DNA of 64,000 nt from Sinotaia quadrata (Eukaryota; Mollusca; Gastropoda; Architaenioglossa; Viviparidae): positions 11,067,501 through 11,131,500 of the forward strand of contig CM054182.1 in the NCBI GenBank assembly GCA_028829895.1, given 5' to 3'. The notes under the pieces are model-generated. The model saw only the letters and a program-made list of their open reading frames with translations, searched no databases and was not told the origin of the DNA. The translations under genes and the position numbers were made by a program. Of this stretch, positions 47,029 to 59,323 are shown piece by piece (position 1 is the stretch's first letter; each line of letters starts with the position of its first letter).

Positions 47029-48577
47029 TGTCACAAGTCTGATAAAAATGTCCGACCTGATGACCCACATTGCCTTGTTTACTTCAAATTCGAATATTTG
47101 AAACCCTTGGCCCTTTGTTCAAAGCTTCCTTTTTCTAGGTGCTTCTAGAACAGGTCAAGATGTTATGTAACTTTAGGACCATTGTCCAGTTCTCGAACCA
47201 ACCACATGCTTTGCGAACAGTCACGTGATACGCAATATACCTTTCTATATATGTACCCACACGCTTCCGCTCCCTCACTTCGAGCACATTTTAGCTAATT
47301 CCATCAGCTTACTCGGGTCGTGAGAGGCAGCCGACGCCATAGAGAATCAAGGTACCCTTCGACTTCTCTCAAAGGTATCATTTTATTTAATAGTATTTGC
47401 CTATGTATTGTTTAAGTATGTATTTGTGCTATGTATTATATGATTTCCATATACACTTGAGCATGGTTCAGAGAAATAGCTGAAAACCTATATGTTACGG
47501 AATATAAATTTATTGTAACCATTTTTCCATTTCTGTACTTTAATTTATATTGTTTTAATTCACTAAGAGCCAGAATGCTGCGCTCGATATGAATTCTTCA
47601 TGTAATTCAATTATTGCGTGTAATTTAAATTGTAAATTGTGAAGCGCTCTGTCGGCTTGAATTACCCCTTGTATGAACATTAATTTAACGTTGTATCTAT
47701 TTTATTGCTTCATACGTCATGACTGTTAAATGGAACACATGTGAGACGATTATATTTTTTCTAAATTTAATTGTAAGCGACGCGAGGTCGAAACTCTTTG
47801 TTCAGCGCATTTAACTGAGCCATGCCTAGTAGGACGTGTTAGGTTGAGAATTATATCCAAACACGTTGCATCCACAGGTCGGCTCATGGTTCATGTTTCA
47901 CCATGCCTCACCTGCACTAGCTTATTGGTATAAGCGTGTCGAAATCCACTCTGAGGGCCATGCTGCAAAAAAGTTCCAGTTCCTAGCCACTAACAAAGGG
48001 ACATCATTCCTTATGCACCACGTGTGTCGTTAAAGGGGGACTGAGGGAACGAACCGGCATGACTGAGTGTTGAGACCAAGGATACAAGAATAGAGCTAAG
48101 TGCAAAATCAAGTGTACAGATCTCAAAGGAACACTTTTCTGGCAATTTAGATTGACAAAAATCAGGCATAGGCGCGTAAAGACAGAGTGAAGACTATTCG
48201 CGTTGCATTCGATTTATTGTTAATTTGTTAAACTTTATTAAATCTTATTTTCTTTGTTAATACCTCTTAGTAGTTGATTTCTATGCACAATAGACCAATT
48301 AGATTAATTCTTAGATTTGAATGGGGGCGGATGAGCAGAAAGATTGATGACGAGTGCATATTAATTTAGAGGGATTTAACTGTTTTCAAATCTAGCTAAA
48401 AGTTCGCAGTTTATTAGTCTGTAAATTTGTCGTCTGAACTACAAGACGCACTTTTAATTAGTCAGATAATAAATTGAGCAACCAGTCTGCGTAGAATATG
48501 AGAGGAAGAATTAATTATATTTAAAGTCTTTTAATTATTCTAAGCAGGGTCTTTAAATAAATACTGGAAACGTAACA
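47029..48577 (+). repeat. 3' long terminal repeat
   Basis: 1549 bp matching the 5' LTR, starting tgtcacaag and ending cgtaaca, followed at once by the second tacag. AATAAA at 48556-48561 would serve as the polyadenylation signal. The frame at 46927-47148 crossing the LTR boundary is not a gene. Confidence 0.95.
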
Positions 48578-48582
48578 TACAG
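48578..48582. repeat. Target site duplication, right copy (tacag)
   Basis: Identical to 40297-40301. Confidence 0.95.
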
Positions 48583-49309
48583 TTATTCATTTTTCAAATG
48601 TGCATGGAACTGATGGGCACTACGTTTCTTAAGGCTGAATCATTTTGATCATTTCTGAATTTTATTAATATTTTTCCAATAAAATTTACTGTGCATTAAA
48701 TATTGCCACTTTCTATTGATCACTCCTTGGAACAATGCTGTTAGGTTTGAAAGTGTTGGGTTCGATCGTTGTTATGAGTTTTGAGGACGGTATTCATGGA
48801 AATGGAAAATGTGAGAATATGCTTGCCTTTCCCATTCTCCAGATCAATCAGTTTATGACTAATGTGTTGTTTTATTTTTGTTTTATTGGTACATGTTCTT
48901 GCATATCTAATGTGACTGATTTGTTTGTGAAATGGTAACCATTAGCAATCAGACTATTGAAAATATTTTAGTTTTTCATGGAACAATGAAATATCATGGT
49001 TATGTGAGCTAGGCAAAGAAGAAAGATAAATAAATAAATAAAAATAATTTTTGTCTTAATATTTTATTAATGCACTAACAGGGTATTTCTTTTTATCTAG
49101 CACTGCTTCATTTCAGGAGTGTATTTATTCGTTTAGTTTAAGTCTTTGTGGGCTTGAAATGATACACTATTATGTTGCAATAAAACTATCTGCTCTAAAA
49201 TGACCAGCTATAGATGATGATAATATTATGTTAGGCTATAGTTACAAGTGAATGGGATCATGCTGGGCAAAAAAGAACATTATTGAAATTCCTGTCGTTC
49301 AATCATTCT
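48583..49309. other. AT-rich unique DNA, no gene seen
   Basis: The flank of the retrotransposon. No coding exon recognised. Confidence 0.5.
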
Positions 49310-51500
49310 TGTCGTAAGGATTTGGGTTTTTTCATTAACTAGATTATGTATTGTGTATCTCTTCTATTGCAGTTTAACTTTTGCTTTTTCATTGACTAGA
49401 TTATGTATTGTGTAACTCTTCCATTACAGTATAACTTTGGATTTCTTATCGATTAGAGTATGTATTGTGTAACTCTTCCATTACAGTATAACTTTGGATT
49501 TCTTATCGATTAGAGTATGTATTGTGTAACTCTTCCATTACAGTATAACTTTGGATTTCTTATTGATTAGAGTGTATATTGTGTGACTCTTCCATTACAG
49601 TATAACTTTGGATTTCTTATTGATTAGAGTGTATATTGTGTAACTCTTCCATTACAGTATAACTTTGGATTTCTTATCGATTAGATTATGTATTGTGTAA
49701 CTCTTCCATTACAGTATAACTTTGGATTTCTTATTAACTAGATTATATACTGTGTAACTCTTCCATTGCAGTATAACTTTGGCTGACTATATATTGTGTA
49801 ACTTTTCCATTGTAATATAACTTTAGCTTTCTCATTGACTAGATTATATATCATATTGTGTAACTCTTCCACTGCAGTATGTCTTTGGCTTTCTCAAGGA
49901 CTAGATTATATATTGTGTAACTTTTCAATTGAGAATAGTATTGGCTCTCTTGTTGGCTAGATTATATATTGTGTAACGTTTCCATTGCAGTATAGCATTT
50001 GGCTTTCTTAATGATTGTATAGCTTAACTTTCAGTGATTATATTGTATAACTTGGTTGTATTATTATACAACTCTTTCACTGCAGTATAGCTTTAGCTTT
50101 CTTAATCATTCTGTAGTTTAAAACTTCCAGTGATTATATTGTATAACTTGGTTGAATTGTACAACTCTTTCACTGCAGTATAGCTTTAGCTTTCTTAATC
50201 ATTCTGTAGTTTAAAACTTTCAGTGATTATATTTTGTATAACTTGGTTGTATTGTACAACTTTTCCATTCCACTGAAATAGTATTGGCTTTCTCAGTAAT
50301 TGAATGACACTTTACCATTGCAGTACAGCATTCTCTTTATCGGTAATTGTATTATATAATGTTTTCATTAGAGTATAATATTGGCCTTCTCATTGATTGT
50401 ATTGTATAAATTTTCCATTGCAGTATAGCAGCTTTCTCAGTGGTTGTATTATATATTTTTTTCATTACACTATAGCATTGATTGTATTGTATAACTTTTC
50501 CATTTTGGTATAGATTGGCTTTCTTAGTGATTGTATTGCACAGTTTCATTATAGTATAGCATTGGCTGTCTCAGTGATTATTCTGTAAAAATCTTCCATT
50601 GCATTACAGACTATAATGTCTCTGTAACTGTTTTGTATGAATCCTTCATTGCAGACTGTAATATCTCAGTAACTGTTCTGTATAAATCCTCCATTGCAGA
50701 CTGTAATATCTCAGTAACTGTTCTGTATAAATCCTCCATTGCAGACTGTAATATCTCAGTAACTGTTCTGTATAATCTTCCATTACAGACTGGAATGTCC
50801 CAGCAACTGCTCTGTATAAATCTTCCATTACAGACTAAAATGTCTCAGTAACTGCTCTGTATAACTCCTCCATTGCAGACTGGAATGTCTCAGTAACTGT
50901 TCTGTATAAATCCTCCATTACAGACTGATTGTCTCAGTAAGTGTTCTGTATAAATCCTCTATTACAGTTTAGGATGTCTCTGAAGTTGTATTGCAATACA
51001 GCCTGTGCTATTTCGTTCATTATTGTATGTTGCCATATTCATCCATTACAGTATTGACTGCCTAAAGACTGCTGTGTATTTCTTCCATTCCAATATTTCG
51101 TTGTACTTTGTAATTTTGGCTTTGTGAGAGGTTTTTCTGTATAATATTTTCAGTCTTGGGTATAACTCTTCTATTGCAATATTTGTTTCTTAAATGATTG
51201 TAGAGCTTACTGTATTATTCATTTTACGTCACTGTTTGATTTGTGACTGGATGTACTTGTATTGCAATATAAGCATCCTAATTTGGACTGTAAACTCTTT
51301 CATTACAAAGTATCCTAGATTCCCCCTGTTGTTGGTTATATTTCATTACAATGTTAGCTTTAAAGTTGTTCTTATTTTGTATAATTATTATTTTTCAGTA
51401 TTGGCTTCATAAAGTGTTGTATTGTTGAATTCTTTCAATGCGATATTGTCTTCATAAGTTTATATATTATAAACTCTTCTATTGCAAAAAGCTTAGACTC
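49310..51500. repeat. Long evolving array, 57-bp then 45-bp units, with acceptor-like motifs
   Basis: From about 49360 to 49800 near-identical 57-bp units contain gtgtaactcttccattacag (period measured at 49437 and 49494). Diverged units continue to about 50580. From 50580 to 50970 about nine 45-bp units contain tcctccattgcagactg, then diverged copies extend to about 51500. Both unit types share gtataa or gtgtaa plus ttccattgcag, so they look like one array with successive subfamilies. Each unit carries a pyrimidine-rich stretch ending in CAG on the + strand. Confidence 0.85.
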
Positions 51501-51839
51501 ATTCATCAAGGAGAACGTCTTTGAAACATTTCGAGTGAAGTATTGACCCCTAAGAGTTGTACTATATAACTCTTTCTTTATAAATTTGGTTTCTCTGTTT
51601 TCTGTATAAAATTGGTTTCTAAGGGTTGTACTCTTGTTTGCATATTACGTTCTTGGGGCTTTGAAAAGAAAGCTATCAGAGTGACATTGAAGCCCACCTT
51701 GTCTTAGAATCCTGTGTACAATTCATACTCTGCAAAGTCTCGTTAATCTTGTGAGACTTCTTAATGCCATGCCTTCCTTTGTTATCTGACCTCACAATGA
51801 ACTCGCCTGTCTATGACGTATGTTTATTTGTCACCTCAA

Positions 51840-52590
51840 AGATCTCTTCCTTATATTTCTAATACTTGTCTTCCTCCTTAAGGAGTTCTTTTTTTTGTTG
51901 TTGTTGTTGTTTTTTTGTATTATATCTCTCATGTTCGGAATTCTCTCATTTATTGCGAAAGTAAGTCTGTAATGTTGGGAACTATCTCCTTTATTGTATA
52001 TGTTTATCTTCCATTAGGAGCTTGCACATTTATTGCAAATTTGTATCGTTAGTTTAAGGGAGCTCTCTTTCTGTTATAGCGAATGTTTATCAGTCTCCTT
52101 GTAGAGCTCTCCTGTTTATAGCATATTTTATTTGCCTCCTTATTGAGCTTTATAGGAAATATTTATATCTTTTTAATGGTGAATGTGTATCTCTGATGTT
52201 AAATAGCTCACCCTTTTTAATTGCATTATGTATTCTCGACCTTTAATTGTGAATGTTCCACCTTATGGAACACGCTTCTTTATTATGAGTATTTGTCTTC
52301 TGCCTTAAATAGCTCCACCTCAATTGCGAGTGGTTATCTCCCATCTTTAGGGAGTCCGTCCGTCCGAACTGCAAGTGATTTAACTCCAACCATAAGGAGC
52401 ACGCTCTAAATTGCGAGTGGTTATCTCCCACCTATAGGAGCTCGCCCTAAATTGCGAATGTTTTAACCCCAAATTAACGAGCTCGCCCTAAATTGCGAAT
52501 GTTTTAAACTCCCAACTTAAGGAGCTCGCCCTAAATTGCGAATGTTTCCTGTTTTTTCTTCTTCTTACTTTAAGAAGCTCTGTTTATTGC
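51840..52590. repeat. Degenerate tandem repeat, unit 42-50 bp
   Basis: Repeated fragments such as attgcgaatgttt and aaggagctcgccctaaattg. The best copies are at about 52400-52550, becoming unrecognisable toward 51840. Confidence 0.75.
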
Positions 52591-52764
52591 GAAGCTTGGA
52601 GTTTTACTTTGATTAATTGTGCAGGTTTTTGCTGGCCTTTGTTAAATATAAACACCAGAGGAAGTGGATTTTTGTACTTGCTGTTTAGTTTTAATTTTAC
52701 ATTCTAGCTCAACTGTAGGGTGATTAGGGTGATTGGTTGACAGTTTTTCCTCTAATAATAGTAC

Positions 52765-53020
52765 GAAGTATGAGTGAAGTATAATACGAAGTGTGTGTGA
52801 AGTATAGTATGAAGTATGTGTGAAGTATAGTACGATGTGTGTGAAGTATAGTACGATGTGTGTGTGTGTGAAATATAGTACGATATGTGTGTGAAGTATA
52901 GTACGATATGTGTGTGAAGTTTAGTACGATGTGTGTGTGAAGTATAGTACGATATGTGTGTGAAGTATAGTACGATATGTGTGTGAAGTAAAGAACGATG
53001 TGTGTGTGAAGTGAAGGAAA
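52765..53020. repeat. Tandem repeat, unit about 21-24 bp, about 11 copies
   Basis: Units of gtgtgtgaagtatagtacga with minor length changes. The 102-codon minus-strand frame is the repeat translated. Confidence 0.92.
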
Positions 53021-54529
53021 ATAAATTATCATTAAGTGTTCGATGTCAGAATGTTTTCACTTAATTCTGTCGATTTTCAAAATTAATTTTATTGGAACGT
53101 TACATTTTAGTACATTTAGTACATTTTATTTCTTTTTCCTGGTTGCTGGACGCTGTCTTTTTTTCCTCTCTCTCCTCCTGTCCCCCATCCCCTTTCTAAG
53201 TCACGAGTAACTTCATTGCTGGTGACTAGATCTCTAAATGCTGTTTTATTTATTGACTAAATTTAGACTGTGCGTGACCTATCCTCCTTCTCTCACATAG
53301 TAGTTCATTGAGGAATGTCGGTTTCGTAAAGCTTCTCATCATTAAGTCACTGGGGAATGTTGGTTTCCTATAGCTTTTCCTCTTTTTTCCTTACAGCGAA
53401 TAGCTCGAAGCCACACGCTCACCTAGTGTTATTTAGCACTTATAAACTAGACCTGCACTTAAATAAACACGGCTTTCCTTAGGACAGTCCTGTTTTAGGG
53501 AGTGATACAATTTAGTACTTATAAACTAGACCTGCACTTAAATAAGCACCGCTTTACTTTAGAGACTAATAGCCACTCTTGGTTTATTTATATAGTACTG
53601 CTCAAGTTTAGTATGGGAGTTTAGTAACGGAATCGAGAGGAGTCGTTTCTTTTATCTACTCGCCACGTTCTTCTTTCTTCGCTTCACGTCCACGTTGTTG
53701 TTGTTCGAATTCTGTTTATCGATACAGTTGAACATAGTTCTGAATAAGCTAGAATGTATTAAATAATACTAGGAATCGTTATTTCTTACTTTCCTCAAAT
53801 AACTAGCCGCTTACTAGTAATCAAAAATATTTCTTAAAACGAGGCTTCAGATTCGCGCGGCATTAGAAAAGCGCCATCTGGAGTTGAAATGCGTGTTTGC
53901 TGCCCAGATAAACGTCGAATTCGGTAAATTAACAACTAATGCTTTGGAAGATTGTTTATACATGAGAAGTGATTTTAAAGTGAAATGTTGGCAAGCTAGC
54001 GTTTTGTATTTTTTTTTTTAAACCTGGTGTAAACAAAAATTTTATTGTAGACTTTATGGTTGATTCTTTATACATTACGATAGTCCAGTTTGCTATAAAT
54101 AGCAGATACATAAAAATCTGTAATTTGTCTTCCTTCCCCCAATCCCCTATGTTTTTCTTTTACCCTTTTCTTACGATAACTAGGTTGTGTTACCAGTAAT
54201 AGCTACTAGTCTTGGATAATCCTATCTACACGATAGACGCAATAATAGATAACAACTTACAAGATAAGATGGGACTGGTGGGACATGTTGTCACATTTCC
54301 ACTTTGAAAACTAAGTATGTAGCCAGTAAACAGTGAAAAGTGGGAAATATTGTGGATATGATTTTTTGTTTATTTTTTTTAATTTCGTCTCCTATCACTC
54401 CTATGCTAACCTGGTCGTCATATGAATTTAACGAATAATTATGTGGCTTTTCTCCTCTGCCATACAAATTGTAGCAGTAATCGCCTTCGTGATAATTTGT
54501 AAGCTCTACATTTATAATTGTTGGTTTCA
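53021..54529. other. Unique DNA, no supported gene
   Basis: A two-copy duplication (cttataaactagacctgcac) lies at about 53436-53560. A frame around 53845-53990 (containing RAALEKRHLELKC) has somewhat protein-like composition, but no start, splice sites or family were recognised, so coding is not claimed. Confidence 0.5.
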
Positions 54530-54630
54530 CAGTGGTTTCCCTTAATATTGATTTTGTCCCATGAAGACTTTTAAATGTTTAATGCTTGTCTGATTCTGGA
54601 ATATCCTTTGTTTGACGTGACAAACCACTG
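54530..54630. repeat. Short inverted repeat, cagtggttt / aaaccactg
   Basis: A perfect 9-bp inverted repeat separated by about 83 bp, with ends resembling hAT termini. No target duplication was seen (tggtttca against gacacaga), so it may be chance or a deeply shortened MITE. Confidence 0.25.
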
Positions 54631-54747
54631 GACACAGACTAGGAGCGAGAACACTAACTGTTTATTAATAATACCCACAATGGAAGATACACAAATCAAA
54701 TAACACAGTTGCGTGTGGAGCAAGTAGCCATTTTGGAATTCATTTCC

Positions 54748-54866
54748 TTTTTTTTTTTTTGGGGGGGGGGGGAGTTCAAAACCATCGCCTCAACACACAC
54801 TTCTTTCATTTCCACCCCGCCTGCCAGCAATGTAGTCGTTCGTTTTCGTACGGGGGGGGGGGGGGG
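54748..54866. repeat. Homopolymer tracts T13G12 and G15
   Basis: A run of 13 T joins 12 G (54748-54772), and 79 bp later there is a run of 15 G (54852-54866). The minus-strand frame at 54696-54935 reads through both as poly-Pro/Lys and is doubtful. On the minus strand AATAAA (near 54660) follows, so this may be part of an old LTR or 3' end. Confidence 0.85.
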
Positions 54867-55839
54867 AAGCAGTGAACAACGGTAGGCAAACGTGCCGGCG
54901 ATCTCCATGCAGGTGCAACCCATCCAATTGGGCAAATTATCGCGCGCGTTTCTTACAAGCCAGACTGGTAGAGATTGAGATTGAGATCAAGGAACAAGGG
55001 GTGCCAGAAACGAGACGTGTTGTTTGGTAGACACTCCAGGTTAAGAGCCGCCAGAATATGTACCCCGAGCACCCAGTAATTATTATGTCTTAGCATTTAG
55101 AAGATAAATTTCTCACATGTCAGCAGAAAGTGAGCGCCTTCTCTGTGTGTGTGTTGGGAGTGTAGTGACAATGGCGGTTTTACTGTAAAGTATAATGCAG
55201 CGAAAAACAATTCACTAAAATATTTTTTTTTCTCGAACACTTTGACCGGTAGCATTAGAAATATGAGGCCAGGTTGCTATTTTTGTTAGATATAAGTGTG
55301 TGCCTGTGTGTGTGTGTGTGAGAGAGGGAGAGAGGGAGGGAGGGAGACAGAAATACAACACGACATTTTTTAATGATGCCCTTCCGTGGCGCCGGTCTAA
55401 CCGGTCTCTGGAGACAAGGCTTTTGAACGTTCAGTTTGCAGTATTTAATGTTGCTTAACTGAATGTTGACATTTATCTTTTGAGCTTTCTAGAAATATTT
55501 CTTAAGTTTAACGAACATTTCTGAATTTGTGCTTGAAATCAGTACTGTTTTAATTACGAATCTGTTGCTCTGTTGAATTATAATTATTAGTGTTCAGGAA
55601 CAGAGTCCCAGAATTTTTCAGAAATACAAAAATGTCTACAAATTATGTAAAAAAATTGCTATTTTAATAGTAATGTTTCATAAAGATAGAAAGTGAGTAT
55701 TATTTGTTTTTTAGAATTGGGTGGGTGGGTGGGAGTCTCACGTTGGTTTTGAGTTTGTAACACAATAACGGCACCGCCAGCCTACGTATTTTATTCGGCA
55801 TTACAAAACAGTTTGTTGTTTGTTTTTTTCAAGTACGGA
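54867..55839. other. Unique DNA, no gene seen
   Basis: Contains a (GA)n/(GAGG)n tract near 55320-55348 and a gggtgggtgggtggg run near 55719-55733. No exon or transposon recognised. Confidence 0.5.
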
Positions 55840-56170
55840 AAGATTAATATCATTCCTTTTGAGAATTGTTCAGTTCGTGCTGTACAGAAACATTAATATT
55901 ATTCTCTTTGAGAATTGTTCAGTTCGTGCTATACAGAAAGATTAGTATTATTCGTTTTGAGAATTGTTAAGTTCGCGCTTTACAAAAAGATCAGCATTAT
56001 TCGTTTTGAGAATTTTTTAAAGTTCGCGCTTCAGAAAGATCAGCATTATTCGTTTTGAGAATCATTAAGTTCGCACTTCCAGATAAATCATCATTGTCCG
56101 TTTTGAGAATTGTCCAGTTCATGTTGTACAGAAAGATTAGTATCATTCGTTTTGAGAATTGTGGCGTTTG
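55840..56170. repeat. Tandem repeat, 48-52 bp unit, about 7 copies
   Basis: Units contain ttcgttttgagaattgtt and agttcg(t/c)gct, beginning near 55861, 55911 and 55959 and onward, moderately diverged. Confidence 0.85.
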
Positions 56171-56659
56171 TGCTGTTACTAAGTTTGTGACAAAACTATG
56201 GCATCACCAGCGAATGAATTTTGCCACTGCAGGAAAACTATAATGTATACAGTTGCAAATTATATGATTTTCCTCCCAGTGGTTCAAGTTTTTAGTTTGT
56301 AATCATTTTATGTATTCTAACGCACTTAAAGACTGAAATTTTGATTGCTAAAAGTAAATTGGTATTACTTTTAGTGCATCCAATATATATCCTACCTTTG
56401 ACAAGATTTGCTTCACGCTTATATGCATGCTTTTTGCCCAAAACCTTTAAGGCATTATTTCTACATAAATTATTTATTATTGCAACAAATTCTTATGTGT
56501 TCTGGAATATTATGATATTTTTTAAAATAAAAATAAAAAATAAAATATATGCCTTTTATTCTTTTAAGATAAATTGAAGAATAATCATATTTCTTGACAT
56601 TGAGACAGTTATCACAAAGATTTATTAAAATATATGCATGCTTTTGCTCAGTACCATTG
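56171..56659. other. AT-rich unique DNA, no gene seen
   Basis: The 78-codon frame at 56341-56577 is AT-driven and has no recognisable domain. Confidence 0.5.
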
Positions 56660-57440
56660 GGACTCTAAAATATAAAATAGACATTAAGAGGCTTTACTTT
56701 GAGACTAGAATGCATAATTGTTATGGGACTAGGTAAAGAGATCTTACTTGGGCACAGTACTCATTTTAGAGGCTTTACTTTAAGACTATATAATACAAAA
56801 TAGACACATTTCTTGGTAAAGAGGCTTTACTTGGGGACTCTAGAATACAAAATAGACACATTACTCGGTAAAGAGGCTTTACTTTGGGACTCTAGAATAC
56901 AAAATAGACACATTACTCGGTAAAGTGGCTTTAATTTAGGACTCTAGAATACAAAATAGTCTTGGTAGGCCTTACTTGTGAACTTTAGAATGCAAAATAG
57001 ATATAATACTCCTTTTAGAATCTTTACTTTGAGACTAGAATACAAAATAGTCATGATAGGCCTTACTTGGAAACTTTAGAATGCAATTTTTAGAATCTTT
57101 ACTTTCTAGAATACAAAAAAGTCATGGTAGGCCTTACTAGGGAACTTTAGAATGCAAAATATATACAATACTCCTTTTAGAATCTTTATTTTCTAGAATA
57201 CACAACAGTCATAGTAGGCCTTACTTGGGAACTTTAGAATGCAAAATAGATATAATACTCCTTTTAGAATCTTTACTTTGAGACTCTAGAATACAAAACA
57301 GTCATGGTAGGCCTTACTTTGGAATTTTAGAATGTAAAATAGATACAATACTCCTTTTAGAATTTTTACTTCAAGACTCTAGAATGCAAAATAGACACAT
57401 TACTTGGTAAAGAAGCTTTACTCTGGTATTCTGTAATTAA
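56660..57440. repeat. Degenerate minisatellite, unit about 55-60 bp
   Basis: Repeated ctctagaatacaaaatagac and ggtaaagaggctttact segments, with a second subfamily carrying agtcatggtaggccttact. About 13 copies of uneven length. Confidence 0.85.
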
Positions 57441-57846
57441 AAAAATAGACAATAAGCTAGATTTGAATCACAATGGAAGAATATAAAGTACATTACTTTA
57501 TCTCGCAATGTTATAAAACTACAGTGCAATAAACACTTTAGGTGTTAGATCTGACTATATATCCTCTCTTACAATGGCAACACATGATCCAATCAAGTGC
57601 AGTAGATATCAGTGTGTCTGGAAAGTTTTGAACAATTTATTTGTCTCCCAAAATCTTGTATACATTATATAATAATGCAAGTCAGCATGAAGTAAGCAGG
57701 TAGCAAGAGTGAAGACTCATTAAAATAGCATGTCAGATGCTGTATTTACTTCACATATCTGCATTATATTACCTAATGGGGGTTTTGGAGGGGGTAAAGT
57801 TTGACTGGGCTGCACATCAAAGGTACCACTGACAAGACTACCTCCC

Positions 57847-57910
<64 letters not shown>

Positions 57911-58479
57911 ACAACACATGCGCACATAATGTTTTTCTCCTTTATTCTTACCAAACTTACTCTCATTTCACCCTTATTCATGTACTCTTTTCTTACAACT
58001 GCACTGTAAAAATAGCCCATGTAAATTAAGTGGTGTCAGTTGCTAGATAAAGATGCATCCATATAGAAAAGGAATGACAGAGATGGATGACTATGTGTCC
58101 TATTTGAGATGTCAGCTTCAGTAGTAGAAATATTCCTACAAGAAGCAGAAGTATTTTTTTCACAAACAGAAGAGGGAAACCTGATTGCAATTTTTTTTAA
58201 AGTTATGTCTGCAATGAAAAGGAATCCAGTTCAAATGTTAGTTGCTGTATTAATTACCAACATTTTAATATTTGTATCCCATTGCCTATGAATGATCCAC
58301 AATCATACTTGTGAAGTTTAATAGAATATATTATAATCTATTCTTTATGCACACAAGATTAAGTTTCTAATTACAAACACATTTTTGTTTACAGTCAGTG
58401 CAATCTTTCTCAAAACATCTATACTATATAAATTAGTTAGCTACTGCTGTATTTTCCTATTTGTGTTGTTTGTTTGATT
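57441..58479. other. Unique DNA with a (CT)29 microsatellite
   Basis: (CT)n at 57850-57907. The small frame at 58109-58291 has no recognisable domain. Confidence 0.5.
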
Positions 58480-58860
58480 CAGATAAGTTTCTTATTGCAG
58501 ACATGTTTCTTAATCTAGATACTTTCTTAGTTCAGACATATTGTTTCTTATTCCAGATTAGTTTCTTAGTTCACACTTCTTTCTTTAATCCAGATCAGTT
58601 TGTTTTTTTCTTCAGACGTTTTTTTAATCTAGTTAAGTAAATTTCTTTGTGTGTGTCTTATCAAACTCTTTTGGGACAACAGGATATTCATATTTTTAGT
58701 GACATGTATCTTAGTCCAGACTTGTTTCTTAGCTCATACTTTGGTTTCTTTGTCTGGTATTTGTTTCAAGACTTATTTAGTCCAGATTTGTGTGTTTCTT
58801 AGTCTTAACTTGTTTCTTGGTTGGCTAGTCCAACTCTTATTTCTTGTTTAAACTTTTCTA
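58480..58860. repeat. Degenerate repeat of tttcttagtccagac-like units
   Basis: About a dozen short diverged units of 25-35 bp built on gtttcttagttcagac. Confidence 0.7.
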
Positions 58861-59031
58861 TTTGGTGTATTGTAAATATGCAAGCCAGATTAATTGTTTG
58901 AACAAATGCTTTAAATTTTATAATAAAAAATATATGATTACCAGTTGTTATTTGTTTTATTAAGTTCGTTTTTGCAGCTATAGAGAGAGGGTTCTAGAAG
59001 AGGGTAGTGGCTTTTGAATGCAACTTCTAAA

Positions 59032-59323
59032 CAGGGCCAGTTCATTCATTAGGCAAACCTAGGCATTCACCTAAGGCACAAAGATCCTAGGGGTGCATTC
59101 CAACAAAATGTAGTTTTTGTTTATTGTTTAAAAAATAATCATTTAAATTACATAAGCTAAAAATAATATAAAGCAAGCAGATAAATATTATAGATGAATG
59201 GGTAGGAATAGGTAAAATTGTTGGTAGGCAGGGGGGATGGATAAATAGGCAGATGGATATACAGAATCAATTGGGATGCAAATTTTAAGTCCTACCTTGA
59301 GCAAAACCCTTACATCAGCCCAG
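59032..59323. mobile_element. hAT-type MITE with 8-bp target duplication
   Basis: The 292-bp segment begins cagggccag and ends gcccag (minus strand ctgggctg), an imperfect hAT-type terminal inverted repeat. It is flanked by cttctaaa (59024-59031) and cttctaac (59324-59331), a 7-of-8 match. The first part (aggcaaacctaggcattcac) resembles widely dispersed animal repeats. There is no coding capacity. It sits in the presumed intron about 360 bp upstream of the acceptor-region array. Confidence 0.7.

Larger units (their letters stand above)
40302..48577 (+). mobile_element. Complete Gmr1-like Ty3/gypsy LTR retrotransposon
   Basis: The 8276-bp element has two 1549-bp LTRs, TGT...ACA termini, a 5-bp target duplication, a candidate primer-binding site, one long Gag-Pol frame and a polypurine tract. 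Pol order is protease, integrase, reverse transcriptase, RNase H. Ordinary Ty3/gypsy elements place integrase last; the integrase-first order within gypsy-type RT is the hallmark of the Gmr1 group, first described in deuterostomes. I see no stop, frameshift or envelope gene. Every cis and coding component expected for an autonomous copy is present, so it is either active or only recently inserted. Confidence 0.95.

Noticed and set aside
53845..53990. Possible exon (RAALEKRHLELKC frame)
   Set aside because: No start, no clear splice pair and no recognised domain.
54600..54970. Solo LTR on the minus strand
   Set aside because: AATAAA and a gtttgtca end are present, but no matching start or target duplication could be found.
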